A DNA stretch of 64,000 bases, from assembly GCF_021538895.1 (NCBI RefSeq), contig NZ_JADDRL010000005.1:105287-169286 (forward strand), read 5' to 3'. Each line of letters opens with the position of its first letter. The first letter of the stretch is position 1. Of this stretch, positions 31,301 to 39,337 are shown piece by piece. The notes beneath the pieces are model-generated. The model made no database searches and was not told the DNA's origin. It worked only from the letters and a program-made list of their open reading frames with translations. Position numbers and translations under genes: made by a program. This DNA comes from Streptomyces olivochromogenes (GTDB lineage: Bacteria; Actinomycetota; Actinomycetes; Streptomycetales; Streptomycetaceae).

Positions 31301-31631
31301 CGTCCGGGGTCCAGCCGCACACGCGGGTCTTCCAACTGCCCCAGTGGGTCAGCCGCTTGGCGGGGCCGCCGGCGACCGGCGCGATGTGCACCTCGGGTGC
31401 GCCGTCGCGGGTGGAGGTCCAGGCGAGGGTGCTGCCGTCGGGCGAGATGCGCGGGTGGCTCACCGGCACGTTGTCGGCGCTGACCCGCCAGGCCCGGCCG
31501 CCGTCGAGGGGCGCGAGCCACACGTCGTCCTCGGCGGTGAAGGCGACCAGGTCGCCGTGCGGGTGCGGGAACCGGAGATACCCGAGATACGCAGAGGATC
31601 CTGCCGAACCCGTCGCTGTCGACTCAGTCAC
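28353..31631 (-). CDS. Tricorn-like S41 family protease
   Basis: A 1092-residue cytoplasmic protease related to archaeal tricorn. The N-terminal two thirds form six- and seven-bladed beta-propeller repeats, for example 'RISPDGSTLAWTSTRDG' and 'AFSPDSAWLAWSHPG'. A core helical domain follows, then a PDZ domain near residues 790-860 ('GVAVRAGDAIVAVGGHPVD'), then the S41 catalytic domain. Candidate active-site residues are a His in 'GTSHAY' near 764 and the Ser in 'EFSGSDGDIV' near 984. It would degrade peptides released by the proteasome or Clp. A GC-rich dispersed element abuts its stop codon. Confidence 0.92.
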   Translation of the reverse strand: MTESTATGSAGSSAYLGYLRFPHPHGDLVAFTAEDDVWLAPLDGGRAWRVSADNVPVSHPRISPDGSTLAWTSTRDGAPEVHIAPVAGGPAKRLTHWGSWKTRVCGWTPDGQVLALSTQGQPSLRRTWLRAVPLDGGPATTLPYGPVGDVAFGPHTVLLSAPMGREAAWWKRYRGGTAGKLWIDRSAEGEEGAGEFVRLHEGLDGNIECPLWVGTGVPPVRAEQGTSERIAFLSDHEGTGALYSSLADGSDLRRHTPLDGFYARYAATDGSRVVYSSAGELWLLDDLEGAEPRRLDVRLGGPRVDLQPYPVDAARWFGAASPDHGARGSAVSVRGAVHWVTHRSGPARALAARPGVRARLPRTFRTEGEDWVAWVTDAEGDDALEFAPATGPAPGATPRRLAAGRLGRVLELAMAPDGSRAAVAAHDGRLLLVERESGEVREVDRSEDGEVSGLAFSPDSAWLAWSHPGPRPLSQIRLAHTTDLSVTEATPLRFQDYAPAFTLDGKHLVFLSTRSFDPVYDEHVFDLAFVVGDRPHLITLAATTPSPFGPQRHGRPFEAPDKDETPDSEGTPTTRVDLEGLADRIVPFPVEAARYSNLRAAKDGVLWLRHPVQGVLGASRATPEDPDPKTELERYDLAQRRVEHLAADADHFEVSGDGKRVLLWTDGRLRVVPSDRRAGHEDDGDTCVTVDLARVRQTVDPAAEWRQMYDEAGRIMRDHFWRPDLSGVDWGGVLDRYRPLLARIATHDDLVDLLWEVQGELGTSHAYVQPSGGSGGLRQGLLGADISRHPDGSWRVDRILPSETSDPQARAPLAAPGVAVRAGDAIVAVGGHPVDPVTGPGPLLVGTAGQPVELTISPSGGGDPRHAVVVPIADEEPLRYHDWVAGRRAYVHERSGGRLGYLHVPDMQAPGWAQIHRDLRVEVAREGLVVDVRENRGGHTSQLVVEKLARRIVGWVLPRGMRPYSYPQNAPRGPVVAVANEFSGSDGDIVNAAIKALGIGPVVGTRTWGGVIGIDSRYHLVDGTLITQPKYAFWLEGYGWDVENRGVDPDVEVVHRPQDWAANRDPQLDEAIRIALESLEERPPKTPPALPT

Positions 31632-31677
31632 CCGCTCACCATAAGCACCGTACGAAGTCCGTGAACCCGGTTTCGGA

Positions 31678-32241
31678 TCACTTGCCTTCCACCGGCCAGC
31701 AGGTCGGGTCGCCCTTGCACCAGATCGTCCGGGTGACCGTGACGGTGGGGCCGGGCTGCCGGCCGTGCGAGGGCCGGTAGGTGACCGGTGGCTTGTACGT
31801 CGGTCCGGGCCTGGCCTTGCAGTTGCCGAGGCCCTTGACGTGGAACCACTGTTTGCCGCCGACCTTGGCGACCAGGTCGCCGCGTACGCACGCGCCGTCG
31901 ACGGCCTTGGTGACCTTGCCGGTGACGGTGATCTTGCGGCCGTCCTTCGTCTGGCCCTGGCAGTCGACCGAGACGACCGTGCTCTCGGACGGCGAGGCGG
32001 TCTTCCCGGGCGAGTGGCCCTTGTTGCCGTAATGGCCGGTGCAGCTGAGCCAGTTCACGTCGACGTGCTGCCGTTTGAGCTCGGCAGTCGCCGTCAGGTC
32101 GGTGGTGTACGCCACCGTCGCCGTGTTCAGATCACCCGGCTGGCACGCCACGACACCGCCCACGGCGAGCGCCACGAGCCCTGCCACTGCCGCCGCCCGC
32201 GTCCCGCGGGGCCGACGCGAATTCCACCTCGATGCCCCCAT
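31678..32241 (-). CDS. Putative lipoprotein, unknown function
   Basis: A 187-residue protein with a basic N-terminus, a hydrophobic segment ('AAVAGLVALAVGGVVAC') and a lipobox ending at Cys33. The mature part is beta-rich with further Cys residues in 'SCTGHYG', 'DCQGQTKDG' and 'ACVRGDL', suggesting disulfides. It ends with a Pro/Arg-rich and Trp/Cys-containing tail ('TIWCKGDPTCWPVEGK'). I do not recognise the family. It lies 46 bp upstream of the tricorn-like gene on the same strand. Confidence 0.72.
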   Translation of the reverse strand: MGASRWNSRRPRGTRAAAVAGLVALAVGGVVACQPGDLNTATVAYTTDLTATAELKRQHVDVNWLSCTGHYGNKGHSPGKTASPSESTVVSVDCQGQTKDGRKITVTGKVTKAVDGACVRGDLVAKVGGKQWFHVKGLGNCKARPGPTYKPPVTYRPSHGRQPGPTVTVTRTIWCKGDPTCWPVEGK

Positions 32242-32390
32242 GCAGGGCAGCCTGCCACCGAGACCGGCGGGGCGGTAGGGGGCATATGGCCACTCACCTG
32301 TTCGACCACTTCACCCTTGAGTGGCCCTGCGGCCCCGGCCGACCGTGGCTCGACCGGACGTGCGGCGAGGCCGGCCGGGGCGCGTCGCCG

Positions 32391-32783
32391 TCAGGTGCGC
32401 AGCAGCAGCCACTCCTGGAGCTCCACGAGGTTGCCCTCGGGGTCCTTGAGATGGGCGACGAGCATGCGCTCGCTCATGGGGGCCGGGCCGTGGATCAGGG
32501 TGGCGCCGCGGGAGGTGATCTCCGCGCAGTAGGTGTCGAGGTCGTCCACGCGCAGCACCACCAGGGAGCGGTGGCCGGTCGCCGTGTCGCCCAGTTCGCC
32601 GAGGACCTCGGCCATGACCGTGCGGTCCTGCAGCGCGATTCCCGCGGAGCCTATGTGCGGGCTGAACTTCTCGTAGGGACCCTCGGTCGCCCCGGACTGG
32701 GGCTTGAGGCCGAGGACTTCGGCGTAGAAGTGGTAGCAGGCGGCGAAGTCGGTGACGAGCAGCCGGACCTGTGCGAGTTCCAC
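32391..32783 (-). CDS. VOC (glyoxalase-like) family protein
   Basis: A 130-residue single-domain vicinal oxygen chelate protein. The beta-alpha-beta-beta-beta repeats are visible: 'QVRLLVTDFAACYHFYAEVLGL' begins module one (here written in two parts: QVRLLVTDFAACY, HFYAEVLGL), and 'LVAHLKDPEGNLVELQEW' ends module two with the Glu metal ligand. The GTG at 32783 has GGGGAAGA upstream. It lies 19 bp downstream of rsmE. Function (glyoxalase, dioxygenase or antibiotic binding) cannot be decided. Confidence 0.85.
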   Translation of the reverse strand: MELAQVRLLVTDFAACYHFYAEVLGLKPQSGATEGPYEKFSPHIGSAGIALQDRTVMAEVLGELGDTATGHRSLVVLRVDDLDTYCAEITSRGATLIHGPAPMSERMLVAHLKDPEGNLVELQEWLLLRT

Positions 32784-32802
32784 GGTGTCTTCCCCCAGGG
32801 GG

Positions 32803-33552
32803 TCAGGACCAGCGTCCGGTACGGCCCAGGAGGAGGGCCGCCGCCGCGGTCCCGGCGGTCGATGTACGCAGCACGGTAGCCCCCAGGACGTACGCCTTGG
32901 CACCCGCATCGTGAAACAGCGCCAACTCCTCGCGACAGACGCCGCCTTCAGGACCGACGACCAACACGATCTCGCCATCGGTGGGGAGTTCGGCGGTGGC
33001 GAGGGGCTCGGAGCCGTACTCGAAGTCGGAGTGGAGGACGGCGGCGAAGTCGGCTTTGGCGAGAAGTGCGGCAACCTGCTTGGTCGTCGCCGCGTCCGCG
33101 ATCTCGGGGAAGCGGACCCGGCGGGACTGCTTGCCGGCCTCGCGGGCGGTGGCCCGCCACTTGCCGAGCGCCTTCAGACCGCGGTCGCCCTTCCACTGGG
33201 TGATGCAGCGCGCGGCCTGCCACGGCACGATCGCGTCGACGCCGACCTCGGTCATGGTCTCGACGGCCACCTCGCCGCGGTCGCCCTTGGGCAGGGCCTG
33301 GACGACGGTGATCCGCGGGGACCCCTCCGGCTCCTCGTCCACCGTGCTCATGTGGACGATCAGCCGGTCCTTGCCCTCGGTGCCGATCACGTCGCACACC
33401 GCGTAACGCCCGGCGCCGTCGGTGAGGACGACCTCCTCCCCGGGCTGGAGCCGCTTCACGGAGACCGCGTGCCGCCCCTCGGGCCCGTCGAGGACGTACT
33501 GCCCGCCGCCGCCCGCGCGGAAGTGCTCGACGACGAAGACGGGCGCCGTCAT
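32803..33552 (-). CDS. rsmE: 16S rRNA m3U1498 methyltransferase RsmE
   Basis: A 249-residue SPOUT-class methyltransferase that modifies U1498 of 16S rRNA. An N-terminal PUA-like domain ('GPEGRHAVSVKRLQPGE', residues about 24-40) is followed by the trefoil-knot catalytic domain, with the SAM-binding 'LVVGPEGGVCREE' near 200 and 'VLGATVLRTSTAGTAA' near the C-terminus. The ATG overlaps the stop of the nitronate monooxygenase gene (ATGA). Confidence 0.95.
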   Translation of the reverse strand: MTAPVFVVEHFRAGGGGQYVLDGPEGRHAVSVKRLQPGEEVVLTDGAGRYAVCDVIGTEGKDRLIVHMSTVDEEPEGSPRITVVQALPKGDRGEVAVETMTEVGVDAIVPWQAARCITQWKGDRGLKALGKWRATAREAGKQSRRVRFPEIADAATTKQVAALLAKADFAAVLHSDFEYGSEPLATAELPTDGEIVLVVGPEGGVCREELALFHDAGAKAYVLGATVLRTSTAGTAAAALLLGRTGRWS

Positions 33553-34637
33553 CGCGGATCACCGCCGGTCACGGGAGAGGCCGACAACGCTGTCCGGGCC
33601 TCGGCGAGTTCGGACGCCAGGATCTCCACCAGCTGCCCGGCCGGCAGCTCGCGGGCCATCCGGTGGCCCTGGCCCGCCCACAGGGCCATGCCCTGCGCGT
33701 CACCGGCCTTGGCGGCGGCCTTGCGCAGCGGCGAGGTCAGGTGGTGGACCTCGGGGTAGGCGGCGGGGGCGTACGGGCCGTGCTCGCGCAGGAAGCGGTT
33801 GACCAGGCCGCGGGCCGGGCGGCCGGAGAACGCGCGGGTCAGCTCCGTGCGGGCGAACAGGGGGTTGGTCAGCGCCTGCTTGTGCAGGACGTTCGCGCCG
33901 GACTCGGGGGTGGCGAGGAACGCGGTGCCGAGCTGGGCCGCGCTCGCGCCCGCCGCGAGGACCGCGGCGATCTGGCTGCCGCGCATGATGCCGCCGGCGG
34001 CGACGACCGGGATGTCCACGGTCTCGCGGATCTGGGCGATGAGGGAGAGCAGTCCGGTGCCGGAGCCGTCGTTCTCCTTGATGTCCCGGTGGGTGCCCTG
34101 GTGGCCGCCGGCCTCCACGCCCTGCGCGATCACCGCGTCGGCGCCGGCCCGCTGCACCGCGAGGGCCTCCTCGGCGGTGGTCGCGGTGACCAGGGTGAGG
34201 GTGCCGACGCGGCGCAGGGAGTCCAGCGCGTCGCGGGTCGGCACGCCGAAGTGGAAGGAGACCACCGGCACCGGGTTGTCGAGCAGGACCGCGAGCTTGG
34301 CGTCGTAGCCGTCGTCGCGGCCGCTGTCCGGGTCGCCGAGCTCGGTCTCGTACCAGGCGGCCTCGCCGGCCAGCTGGTTGGCGTAGAGCTCCACGGCGCC
34401 GGACTCGGCGTACTCCGGCTGCGGCATGAACACGTTCACGCCGAAGGGGCGGTTCGTGAGTCCCCGCAGCTGCTTGATCTCCTGGTACATCCCGTCGGCG
34501 GTCTTGTACCCGGCGGCGAGGAACCCGAGACCGCCCGCCTCGGACACGGCGGCGGCGAGCTGCGGCACGGAGACACCGCCCGCCATGGGGGCCTGCACGA
34601 TCGGCTGGGGGAAGAGATCGGTCAGTGCGGAGGACAT
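33549..34637 (-). CDS. Nitronate monooxygenase family protein
   Basis: A 362-residue FMN-dependent TIM-barrel enzyme of the NPD/2-nitropropane dioxygenase class. Signatures are 'PIVQAPMAGGVSVPQLAAAV' at the start, 'DAVIAQGVEAGGHQGTH' near 190 and 'VVAAGGIMRGSQIAAVLAAG' near 230, with 'GTAFLATPES' at the FMN phosphate site. It detoxifies nitronates such as propionate 3-nitronate in characterised members. It is coupled to rsmE. Confidence 0.88.
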   Translation of the reverse strand: MSSALTDLFPQPIVQAPMAGGVSVPQLAAAVSEAGGLGFLAAGYKTADGMYQEIKQLRGLTNRPFGVNVFMPQPEYAESGAVELYANQLAGEAAWYETELGDPDSGRDDGYDAKLAVLLDNPVPVVSFHFGVPTRDALDSLRRVGTLTLVTATTAEEALAVQRAGADAVIAQGVEAGGHQGTHRDIKENDGSGTGLLSLIAQIRETVDIPVVAAGGIMRGSQIAAVLAAGASAAQLGTAFLATPESGANVLHKQALTNPLFARTELTRAFSGRPARGLVNRFLREHGPYAPAAYPEVHHLTSPLRKAAAKAGDAQGMALWAGQGHRMARELPAGQLVEILASELAEARTALSASPVTGGDPR

Positions 34638-34745
34638 GACCGCATGTTGTCACGTCCCCCGAACAAGTCCGAATCCGGCCGTCCGATGGCATACGCCACC
34701 GGCAAGCCGGGCCTCCGGGCGCCCCGGGGCCCGTCGGCTCGGTGG

Positions 34746-34771
34746 ACGGCCGCCGGACCCCCGGCGGCCGT
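34746..34771 (-). terminator. Terminator of the hrcA-dnaJ operon
   Basis: ACGGCCGCCGG (34746-34756) and CCGGCGGCCGT (34761-34771) form a perfect 11-bp stem with a 4-base loop. It lies 11 bp past the dnaJ stop codon in the direction of transcription. Confidence 0.7.
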
Positions 34772-34782
34772 ACTCGCCCGCG

Positions 34783-35919
34783 TCAGCGGCCGTTGAAGGC
34801 GTCCTTCAGTCGGGAGAACAGACCCTGCTGGCCCGGCTGGAACTGGCCCTGCGGGCGCTCCTCGCCGCGCAGCTTGGCCAGCTCGCGGAGCAGGCGTTCC
34901 TGCTCGGGGTCGAGCTTGCTCGGGGTCTGGACCTCGACGTGGACGATGAGGTCGCCGCGTCCGCCGCCGCGCAGGTGCGTGACGCCCCGCCCGTGCAGCG
35001 GGATCGACTGGCCGGACTGGGTGCCCGGGCGGATGTCGACCTCTTCGAGCCCGTCCAGGGTCTCCAGCGGGACCTTGGTGCCGAGGGACGCCGCCGTCAT
35101 CGGGATCGTGACCGTGCAGTGCAGGTCGTCGCCGCGCCGCTGGAACATGTTGTGCGGCAGCTCGTGGATCTCGACGTACAGGTCACCGGCGGGACCGCCG
35201 CCGGGGCCGACCTCGCCCTCACCGGCCAGCTGGATGCGCGTGCCGTTGTCGACACCGGCCGGGATCTTCACCGTCAGGGTGCGGCGCGAGCGGACGCGGC
35301 CGTCGCCGGCGCACTCCGGACACGGCGTCGGCACGACCGTGCCGAAGCCCTGGCACTGGGGGCAGGGACGCGAGGTCATGACCTGGCCCAGGAAGGACCG
35401 GGTCACCTGCGACACCTCACCGCGGCCGCGGCACATGTCGCACGTCTGGGCGGACGTGCCCGGCGCCGCGCCCTCACCGTTGCAGGTGTTGCAGACGACC
35501 GCCGTGTCGACCTGGATGTCCTTCGTGGTGCCGAAGGCCGCCTCGTCGAGCTCGACCTCGATCCGGATCATGGCGTCCTGGCCCCGGCGGGTGCGCGAGC
35601 GCGGCCCGCGCTGCGACGCCGTGCCGAAGAACGCGTCCATGATGTCGGAGAAGTTGCCGAAGCCACCGGCCCCGAAGCCGCCCGCGCCGGCGCCGCCGGC
35701 CTGTGAGAGCGGGTCGCCGCCGAGGTCGTAGACCTGCTTCTTCTGCGGGTCCGACAGCACCTCGTAAGCGGCGTTGATCTCCTTGAACCGCTCCTGGGTC
35801 TTCGGATCCGGATTGACGTCCGGGTGCAGCTCGCGCGCGAGCCGACGGAACGCCTTCTTGATCTCATCCTGCGACGCGTCGCGGCGCACGCCGAGAACGG
35901 CGTAGTAGTCCGTGGCCAC
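34783..35919 (-). CDS. dnaJ: Chaperone DnaJ (DnaJ2)
   Basis: A 378-residue type I Hsp40 that delivers clients to DnaK. The J domain has the HPD triad at residues 32-34, followed by a Gly/Phe/Ala-rich region (about 68-95, 'GGAGAGGFGAGGFG'). Four CxxCxGxG zinc motifs occur between about 130 and 210 (for example 'CNTCNGEG' and 'CPECAGDG'), then the substrate-binding C-terminal domains. The GTG start directly abuts the hrcA stop codon. It is under HrcA/CIRCE control together with hrcA. Confidence 0.96.
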   Translation of the reverse strand: MATDYYAVLGVRRDASQDEIKKAFRRLARELHPDVNPDPKTQERFKEINAAYEVLSDPQKKQVYDLGGDPLSQAGGAGAGGFGAGGFGNFSDIMDAFFGTASQRGPRSRTRRGQDAMIRIEVELDEAAFGTTKDIQVDTAVVCNTCNGEGAAPGTSAQTCDMCRGRGEVSQVTRSFLGQVMTSRPCPQCQGFGTVVPTPCPECAGDGRVRSRRTLTVKIPAGVDNGTRIQLAGEGEVGPGGGPAGDLYVEIHELPHNMFQRRGDDLHCTVTIPMTAASLGTKVPLETLDGLEEVDIRPGTQSGQSIPLHGRGVTHLRGGGRGDLIVHVEVQTPSKLDPEQERLLRELAKLRGEERPQGQFQPGQQGLFSRLKDAFNGR

Positions 35920-36936
35920 TTACGACTCCGCCAGGATCTGTCCGACGTACCGTGCCACTGCGCGTACCGCTCCCATCGTTCCCGGGTAATCCATGCGGGT
36001 CGGTCCGACCACGCCGAGCTTGGCGACTGCCTCGCCGCCCGAACCGTAGCCGACCGACACCACGGACGTGGAGTTGAGTCCCTCGTGGGCGATCTCGTGA
36101 CCGATGCGCACGGTCATGCCCGAATCCTTCGCCTCGCCCAGCAACTTGAGGAGCACGACCTGCTCCTCGAGCGCTTCGAGCACCGGCCGGATGGTGAGGG
36201 GAAAGTCATGGCCGAAGCGGGTGAGATTGGCGGTGCCGCCGATCATCAGCCGCTCCTCGTTCTCTTCGACGAGCGTCTCCAGGAGGGTGGAGAGCACCGT
36301 CGTGACCGTGCCTCGGTCCTCGATCTCGAAGGCCTCCGGCAGGTCCTCGACCAGCCGCGGCACGTCCGTGAAGCGGCGGCCCGCGACCCGGCTGTTGAGC
36401 CGCGCCCGCAGATCCGCCAGGGACGCCTCCCCGAAGGGCGCCGGGCAGTCGACCATCCGCTGCTCGACCCGGCCGGTGTCCGTGATCAGTACGAGCATCA
36501 CCCGGGCGGGCGCGAGCGACAGCAGTTCCACGTGCCGCACGGTGGACCGGGTCAGCGAGGGGTACTGCACGACGGCGACCTGCCGGGTGAGCTGCGCGAG
36601 CAGCCGCACCGTCCGCGCCACGACGTCGTCGAGGTCGACGGCCCCGTCGAGGAAGTTCTGGATCGCGCGCCGCTCGGGGGCGCTCATCGGCTTGACGCCG
36701 GCGAGCTTGTCGACGAACAGCCGGTAGCCCTTGTCGGTGGGAATCCGCCCCGCGCTGGTGTGCGGCTGGGCGATGTACCCCTCGTCCTCCAGGGCCGCCA
36801 TGTCGTTGCGGACGGTCGCCGGGGACACGCCGAGGCTGTGCCGCTCGGTGAGCGCCTTCGACCCGACCGGCTCCTCGGTGCCGACATAATCCTGGACGAT
36901 GGCGCGCAACACCTGAAGCCTGCGTTCACTCAGCAT
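35920..36936 (-). CDS. hrcA: Heat-shock repressor HrcA
   Basis: A 338-residue repressor of class I heat-shock genes. The N-terminal winged helix (residues about 1-80) has '[21 protein letters not shown]' (split here: [25 protein letters not shown]) and '[18 protein letters not shown]'. The GAF-like dimerisation domain follows. It binds the CIRCE element found 40 bp upstream of its own start, indicating autoregulation, and the gene is cotranscribed with dnaJ. Confidence 0.97.
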   Translation of the reverse strand: MLSERRLQVLRAIVQDYVGTEEPVGSKALTERHSLGVSPATVRNDMAALEDEGYIAQPHTSAGRIPTDKGYRLFVDKLAGVKPMSAPERRAIQNFLDGAVDLDDVVARTVRLLAQLTRQVAVVQYPSLTRSTVRHVELLSLAPARVMLVLITDTGRVEQRMVDCPAPFGEASLADLRARLNSRVAGRRFTDVPRLVEDLPEAFEIEDRGTVTTVLSTLLETLVEENEERLMIGGTANLTRFGHDFPLTIRPVLEALEEQVVLLKLLGEAKDSGMTVRIGHEIAHEGLNSTSVVSVGYGSGGEAVAKLGVVGPTRMDYPGTMGAVRAVARYVGQILAES

Positions 36937-36976
36937 CCGCGCACACCTCCAGCAAATTGTCCCCTTGGCGCCTTGC

Positions 36977-37003
36977 CTGGCACTCTGCGCGTGCGAGTGC
37001 CAG
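36977..37003 (-). promoter_or_regulatory. CIRCE operator
   Basis: CTGGCACTC (36977-36985), a 9-base spacer, and GAGTGCCAG (36995-37003) form a perfect inverted repeat. It matches the CIRCE consensus TTAGCACTC-N9-GAGTGCTAA in the core. Its centre is about 54 bp upstream of the hrcA start. Confidence 0.92.
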
Positions 37004-37099
37004 CATTCCCCGCCCAGTGTACGGCGGTGGGGTACGCCCCGGGCAAGGCCGGAGCGGTGCCGTCGTGCCCGGCGGGGTGGTCACCGCTAGCGTCGCCGT

Positions 37100-37822
37100 A
37101 TGACGGTGACTTGGGAAGAGCTGGGGTGGGAGCGGGTGGCCGGTGGGGTCGGCCGGTGCCGGTTGCCGGGCTGGGACTGCACGGCGGGCCTGATCCTCGG
37201 GGAGGGCACGGCACTGGTGGTGGACGCCGGGTCGAGCCTTGTGGAGGGCGCACGGTTGCGTGCGCAGGCGCAGAAGCTGGCCGGCCGCCGTGTGACCCAT
37301 CTCGCGCTCACGCATCCCCACTTCGACCATGTCTTCGGGGCGGCGGCGTTCGCGGGGGCCGAGGTTTTCGGGGCGGTGGGGATCGACTCGGTGTTCGCCC
37401 ACGAGCGCGAGGAGCTGCGCCGGGACGCGGTCGGCAACGGCCTGGACGCCCGGCTCGCGGACGAGGCCCTGGAGGCGCTGGCCGCACCCCGCCACCATGT
37501 CAGCGGCGAGTGGACGCTCGACCTCGGCGGCGGCCGTCAGGCCCTGCTGGCGAACGTCGGCCCGGGGCACACGGCCCACGATCTCGTGGTGCTGGTGCCG
37601 GGCGACCCGGAGGTGGTGTTCTGCGGCGACCTGGTCGAGGAGTCCGGCGAGCCGCAGGCGGGGCCCGACGCCGTGCCGTCCCGGTGGCCGGACGCGCTGG
37701 ACCGCCTTCTCTCGCTGGGCGGCGAGGACGCGTTGTACGTGCCCGGTCACGGAGCGGTGGTGGGCGCGGCGTTCGTGCGGCGGCAGCGCGACGAGCTGGC
37801 GGCGCGTTTCGGCGTGTCGTGA
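37100..37822 (+). CDS. MBL-fold metallo-hydrolase
   Basis: A 240-residue metallo-beta-lactamase-fold protein. The zinc motif 'THPHFDHVFG' provides His72, His74, Asp76 and His77. Further ligands are 'GPGHTAHDL' near 154 and 'VPGHGAVV' near 220. The substrate is unknown; glyoxalase II-like or Class B hydrolase activity is possible. The gene is divergent from hrcA and is followed by the DUF3097 gene, a pairing usual in streptomycetes. Confidence 0.9.
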   Translation: MTVTWEELGWERVAGGVGRCRLPGWDCTAGLILGEGTALVVDAGSSLVEGARLRAQAQKLAGRRVTHLALTHPHFDHVFGAAAFAGAEVFGAVGIDSVFAHEREELRRDAVGNGLDARLADEALEALAAPRHHVSGEWTLDLGGGRQALLANVGPGHTAHDLVVLVPGDPEVVFCGDLVEESGEPQAGPDAVPSRWPDALDRLLSLGGEDALYVPGHGAVVGAAFVRRQRDELAARFGVS

Positions 37823-37856
37823 TCGGCGCCCGGCGCTTTCTCCTATCGTCATCCGA

Positions 37857-38723
37857 ATGCGCCCACCCGTCTCCCGCCACCGCCCTTCCAAAGAGGGCCC
37901 CTCGGGCCCGCGCCTTCGTCCGTACTCGCCGGACCTGACCCCGCCCTGGAAGAAGCCCAAGCCGGTGCCCGAGGTCCCGGCGGACCCCGGCCTGGTGGTG
38001 GAGGAGCCCGGGACCGGATTCTGCGGCGCGGTGATCCGCTGCGAGGCGGGCACGGTCACCCTGGAGGACCGCTTCGGCAAGCACCGGGTGTTCCCGCTGG
38101 AGCCGCGGGGCTTCCTGCTGGAGGGCCGCGTGGTGACGCTGGTACGGCCGTCGTCGGCTCCGGTACGTCCCACGCGCACCGCTTCCGGTTCGGTCGCCGT
38201 CCCCGGCGCACGCGCGCGGGTCGCCCGCGCCGGGCGCATCTACGTCGAGGGCCGGCACGACGCCGAGCTGGTCGAGAAGGTGTGGGGCGACGACCTGCGC
38301 ATCGAGGGCGTGGTGGTGGAGTACCTGGAGGGCGTCGACGACCTGCCGTCGATCGTGTCCTCCTTCGCGCCGGGCCCGGACGCACGGCTGGGCGTGCTCG
38401 TGGACCACTTGGTGCCGGGCACGAAGGAATGGCGCATCGCCCAGTCGGTGACCAGCGAACACGCGCTGGTGGTCGGCCACCCGTACATCGACATCTGGGA
38501 GGCGGTGAAGCCGGCATCCCTGGGGATTCCGGGTTGGCCGCGGGTCCCGCACGGCCAGGACTGGAAGACGGGCGTGTGCCGGGCCCTGGGCTGGCCGGAG
38601 AACACGGGGGCGGCGTGGCAGGCGATCCTGGCGCGGGTCAGCTCCTACAAGGACCTGGAGCCGGAGCTGCTGGGGCGGGTGGAGGAACTGATCGACTTCG
38701 TCACGGGTAGCGGTGCGGCCTGA
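37857..38723 (+). CDS. DUF3097 family protein
   Basis: A 288-residue actinobacterial protein of unknown function. It carries 'GRIYVEGRHDAELVEKVWG' near residue 130, reminiscent of a Toprim-like metal-binding core, and 'LGVLVDHLVPGTKEWRIAQ' near 180, with two acidic residues that could complete it. The C-terminal part has 'WPRVPHGQDWKTGVC'. The ATG at 37857 was chosen as the first start after the MBL gene. Its last 23 bp overlap the convergent Uma2 gene. Confidence 0.85.
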   Translation: MRPPVSRHRPSKEGPSGPRLRPYSPDLTPPWKKPKPVPEVPADPGLVVEEPGTGFCGAVIRCEAGTVTLEDRFGKHRVFPLEPRGFLLEGRVVTLVRPSSAPVRPTRTASGSVAVPGARARVARAGRIYVEGRHDAELVEKVWGDDLRIEGVVVEYLEGVDDLPSIVSSFAPGPDARLGVLVDHLVPGTKEWRIAQSVTSEHALVVGHPYIDIWEAVKPASLGIPGWPRVPHGQDWKTGVCRALGWPENTGAAWQAILARVSSYKDLEPELLGRVEELIDFVTGSGAA

Positions 38724-39270
38724 TGTTCTCGTAGATGCCGAACTCGCTGGTCTCGACCTCGATCCCCAGGGGCTCCAAGGGTGTGCGGTCGCCGAACCTG
38801 GTGATCCGCCGACACCGGTAGTCCGCGTCGTCGCGGCTGCCTGTCGGCTCGGTGAGAAGTACGCACTGCGCCATGAAAGGGTCGATGATCAAGTAGGCGG
38901 GTACCTGCGCTGCGGCGTAGATCGAGCGCTTGACGCCGTAGTCTCGCTCGACGCTGGTCGGGGAGACGACCTCGACCAGGACCGTGGTGACCCTCGCGGG
39001 AATCAGCCATCCGCGATCAGGCGCGGTGCCACGTTCGAACACCACCAGGTCGGGTACGGGCGCGCTGACCGCGTCGAGCATGTCGACGCACTGGGTCTGG
39101 AGCCGGGACCAGGGCTCGCGCCGAATCTGGTTCGCCAGGAACATGACGATCCGGTTGTGCACCAGATCCGGACTGCGCGACATCACGATCTCCCCCCGCA
39201 GGAGCTCGACCCTGACGCCCTCGGGCGGCTCGAACTCCTCCAGGAACTTGATCATCTGGCTGTGGTTCAC
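38701..39270 (-). CDS. Uma2 family putative endonuclease
   Basis: A 189-residue protein with the Uma2/DUF820 restriction-endonuclease-like fold. 'PVPDLVVFER' near residue 72 and 'LVEVVSPTSVERDYGVKR' near 98-115 give the D-(E)xK-type acidic and basic core. 'AYLIIDPFMAQCVLL' follows. Uma2 families are abundant in streptomycetes and cyanobacteria; their DNA target is unknown. It converges with DUF3097 and overlaps it by 23 bp. Confidence 0.82.
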   Translation of the reverse strand: MNHSQMIKFLEEFEPPEGVRVELLRGEIVMSRSPDLVHNRIVMFLANQIRREPWSRLQTQCVDMLDAVSAPVPDLVVFERGTAPDRGWLIPARVTTVLVEVVSPTSVERDYGVKRSIYAAAQVPAYLIIDPFMAQCVLLTEPTGSRDDADYRCRRITRFGDRTPLEPLGIEVETSEFGIYENIRPHRYP

Positions 39271-39337
39271 GGCGGCACCCTATGAATCGGAGCAGGGACC
39301 GAACCGGACCTCCGCACCGATTCACTCGCTGGAGTGA

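Noticed and set aside
32286..32400. Short open frame beginning MATHLFDHF on the plus strand
   Set aside because: No ribosome binding site or similarity, and it runs into the antisense of the VOC gene; the 149-bp gap otherwise shows nothing.
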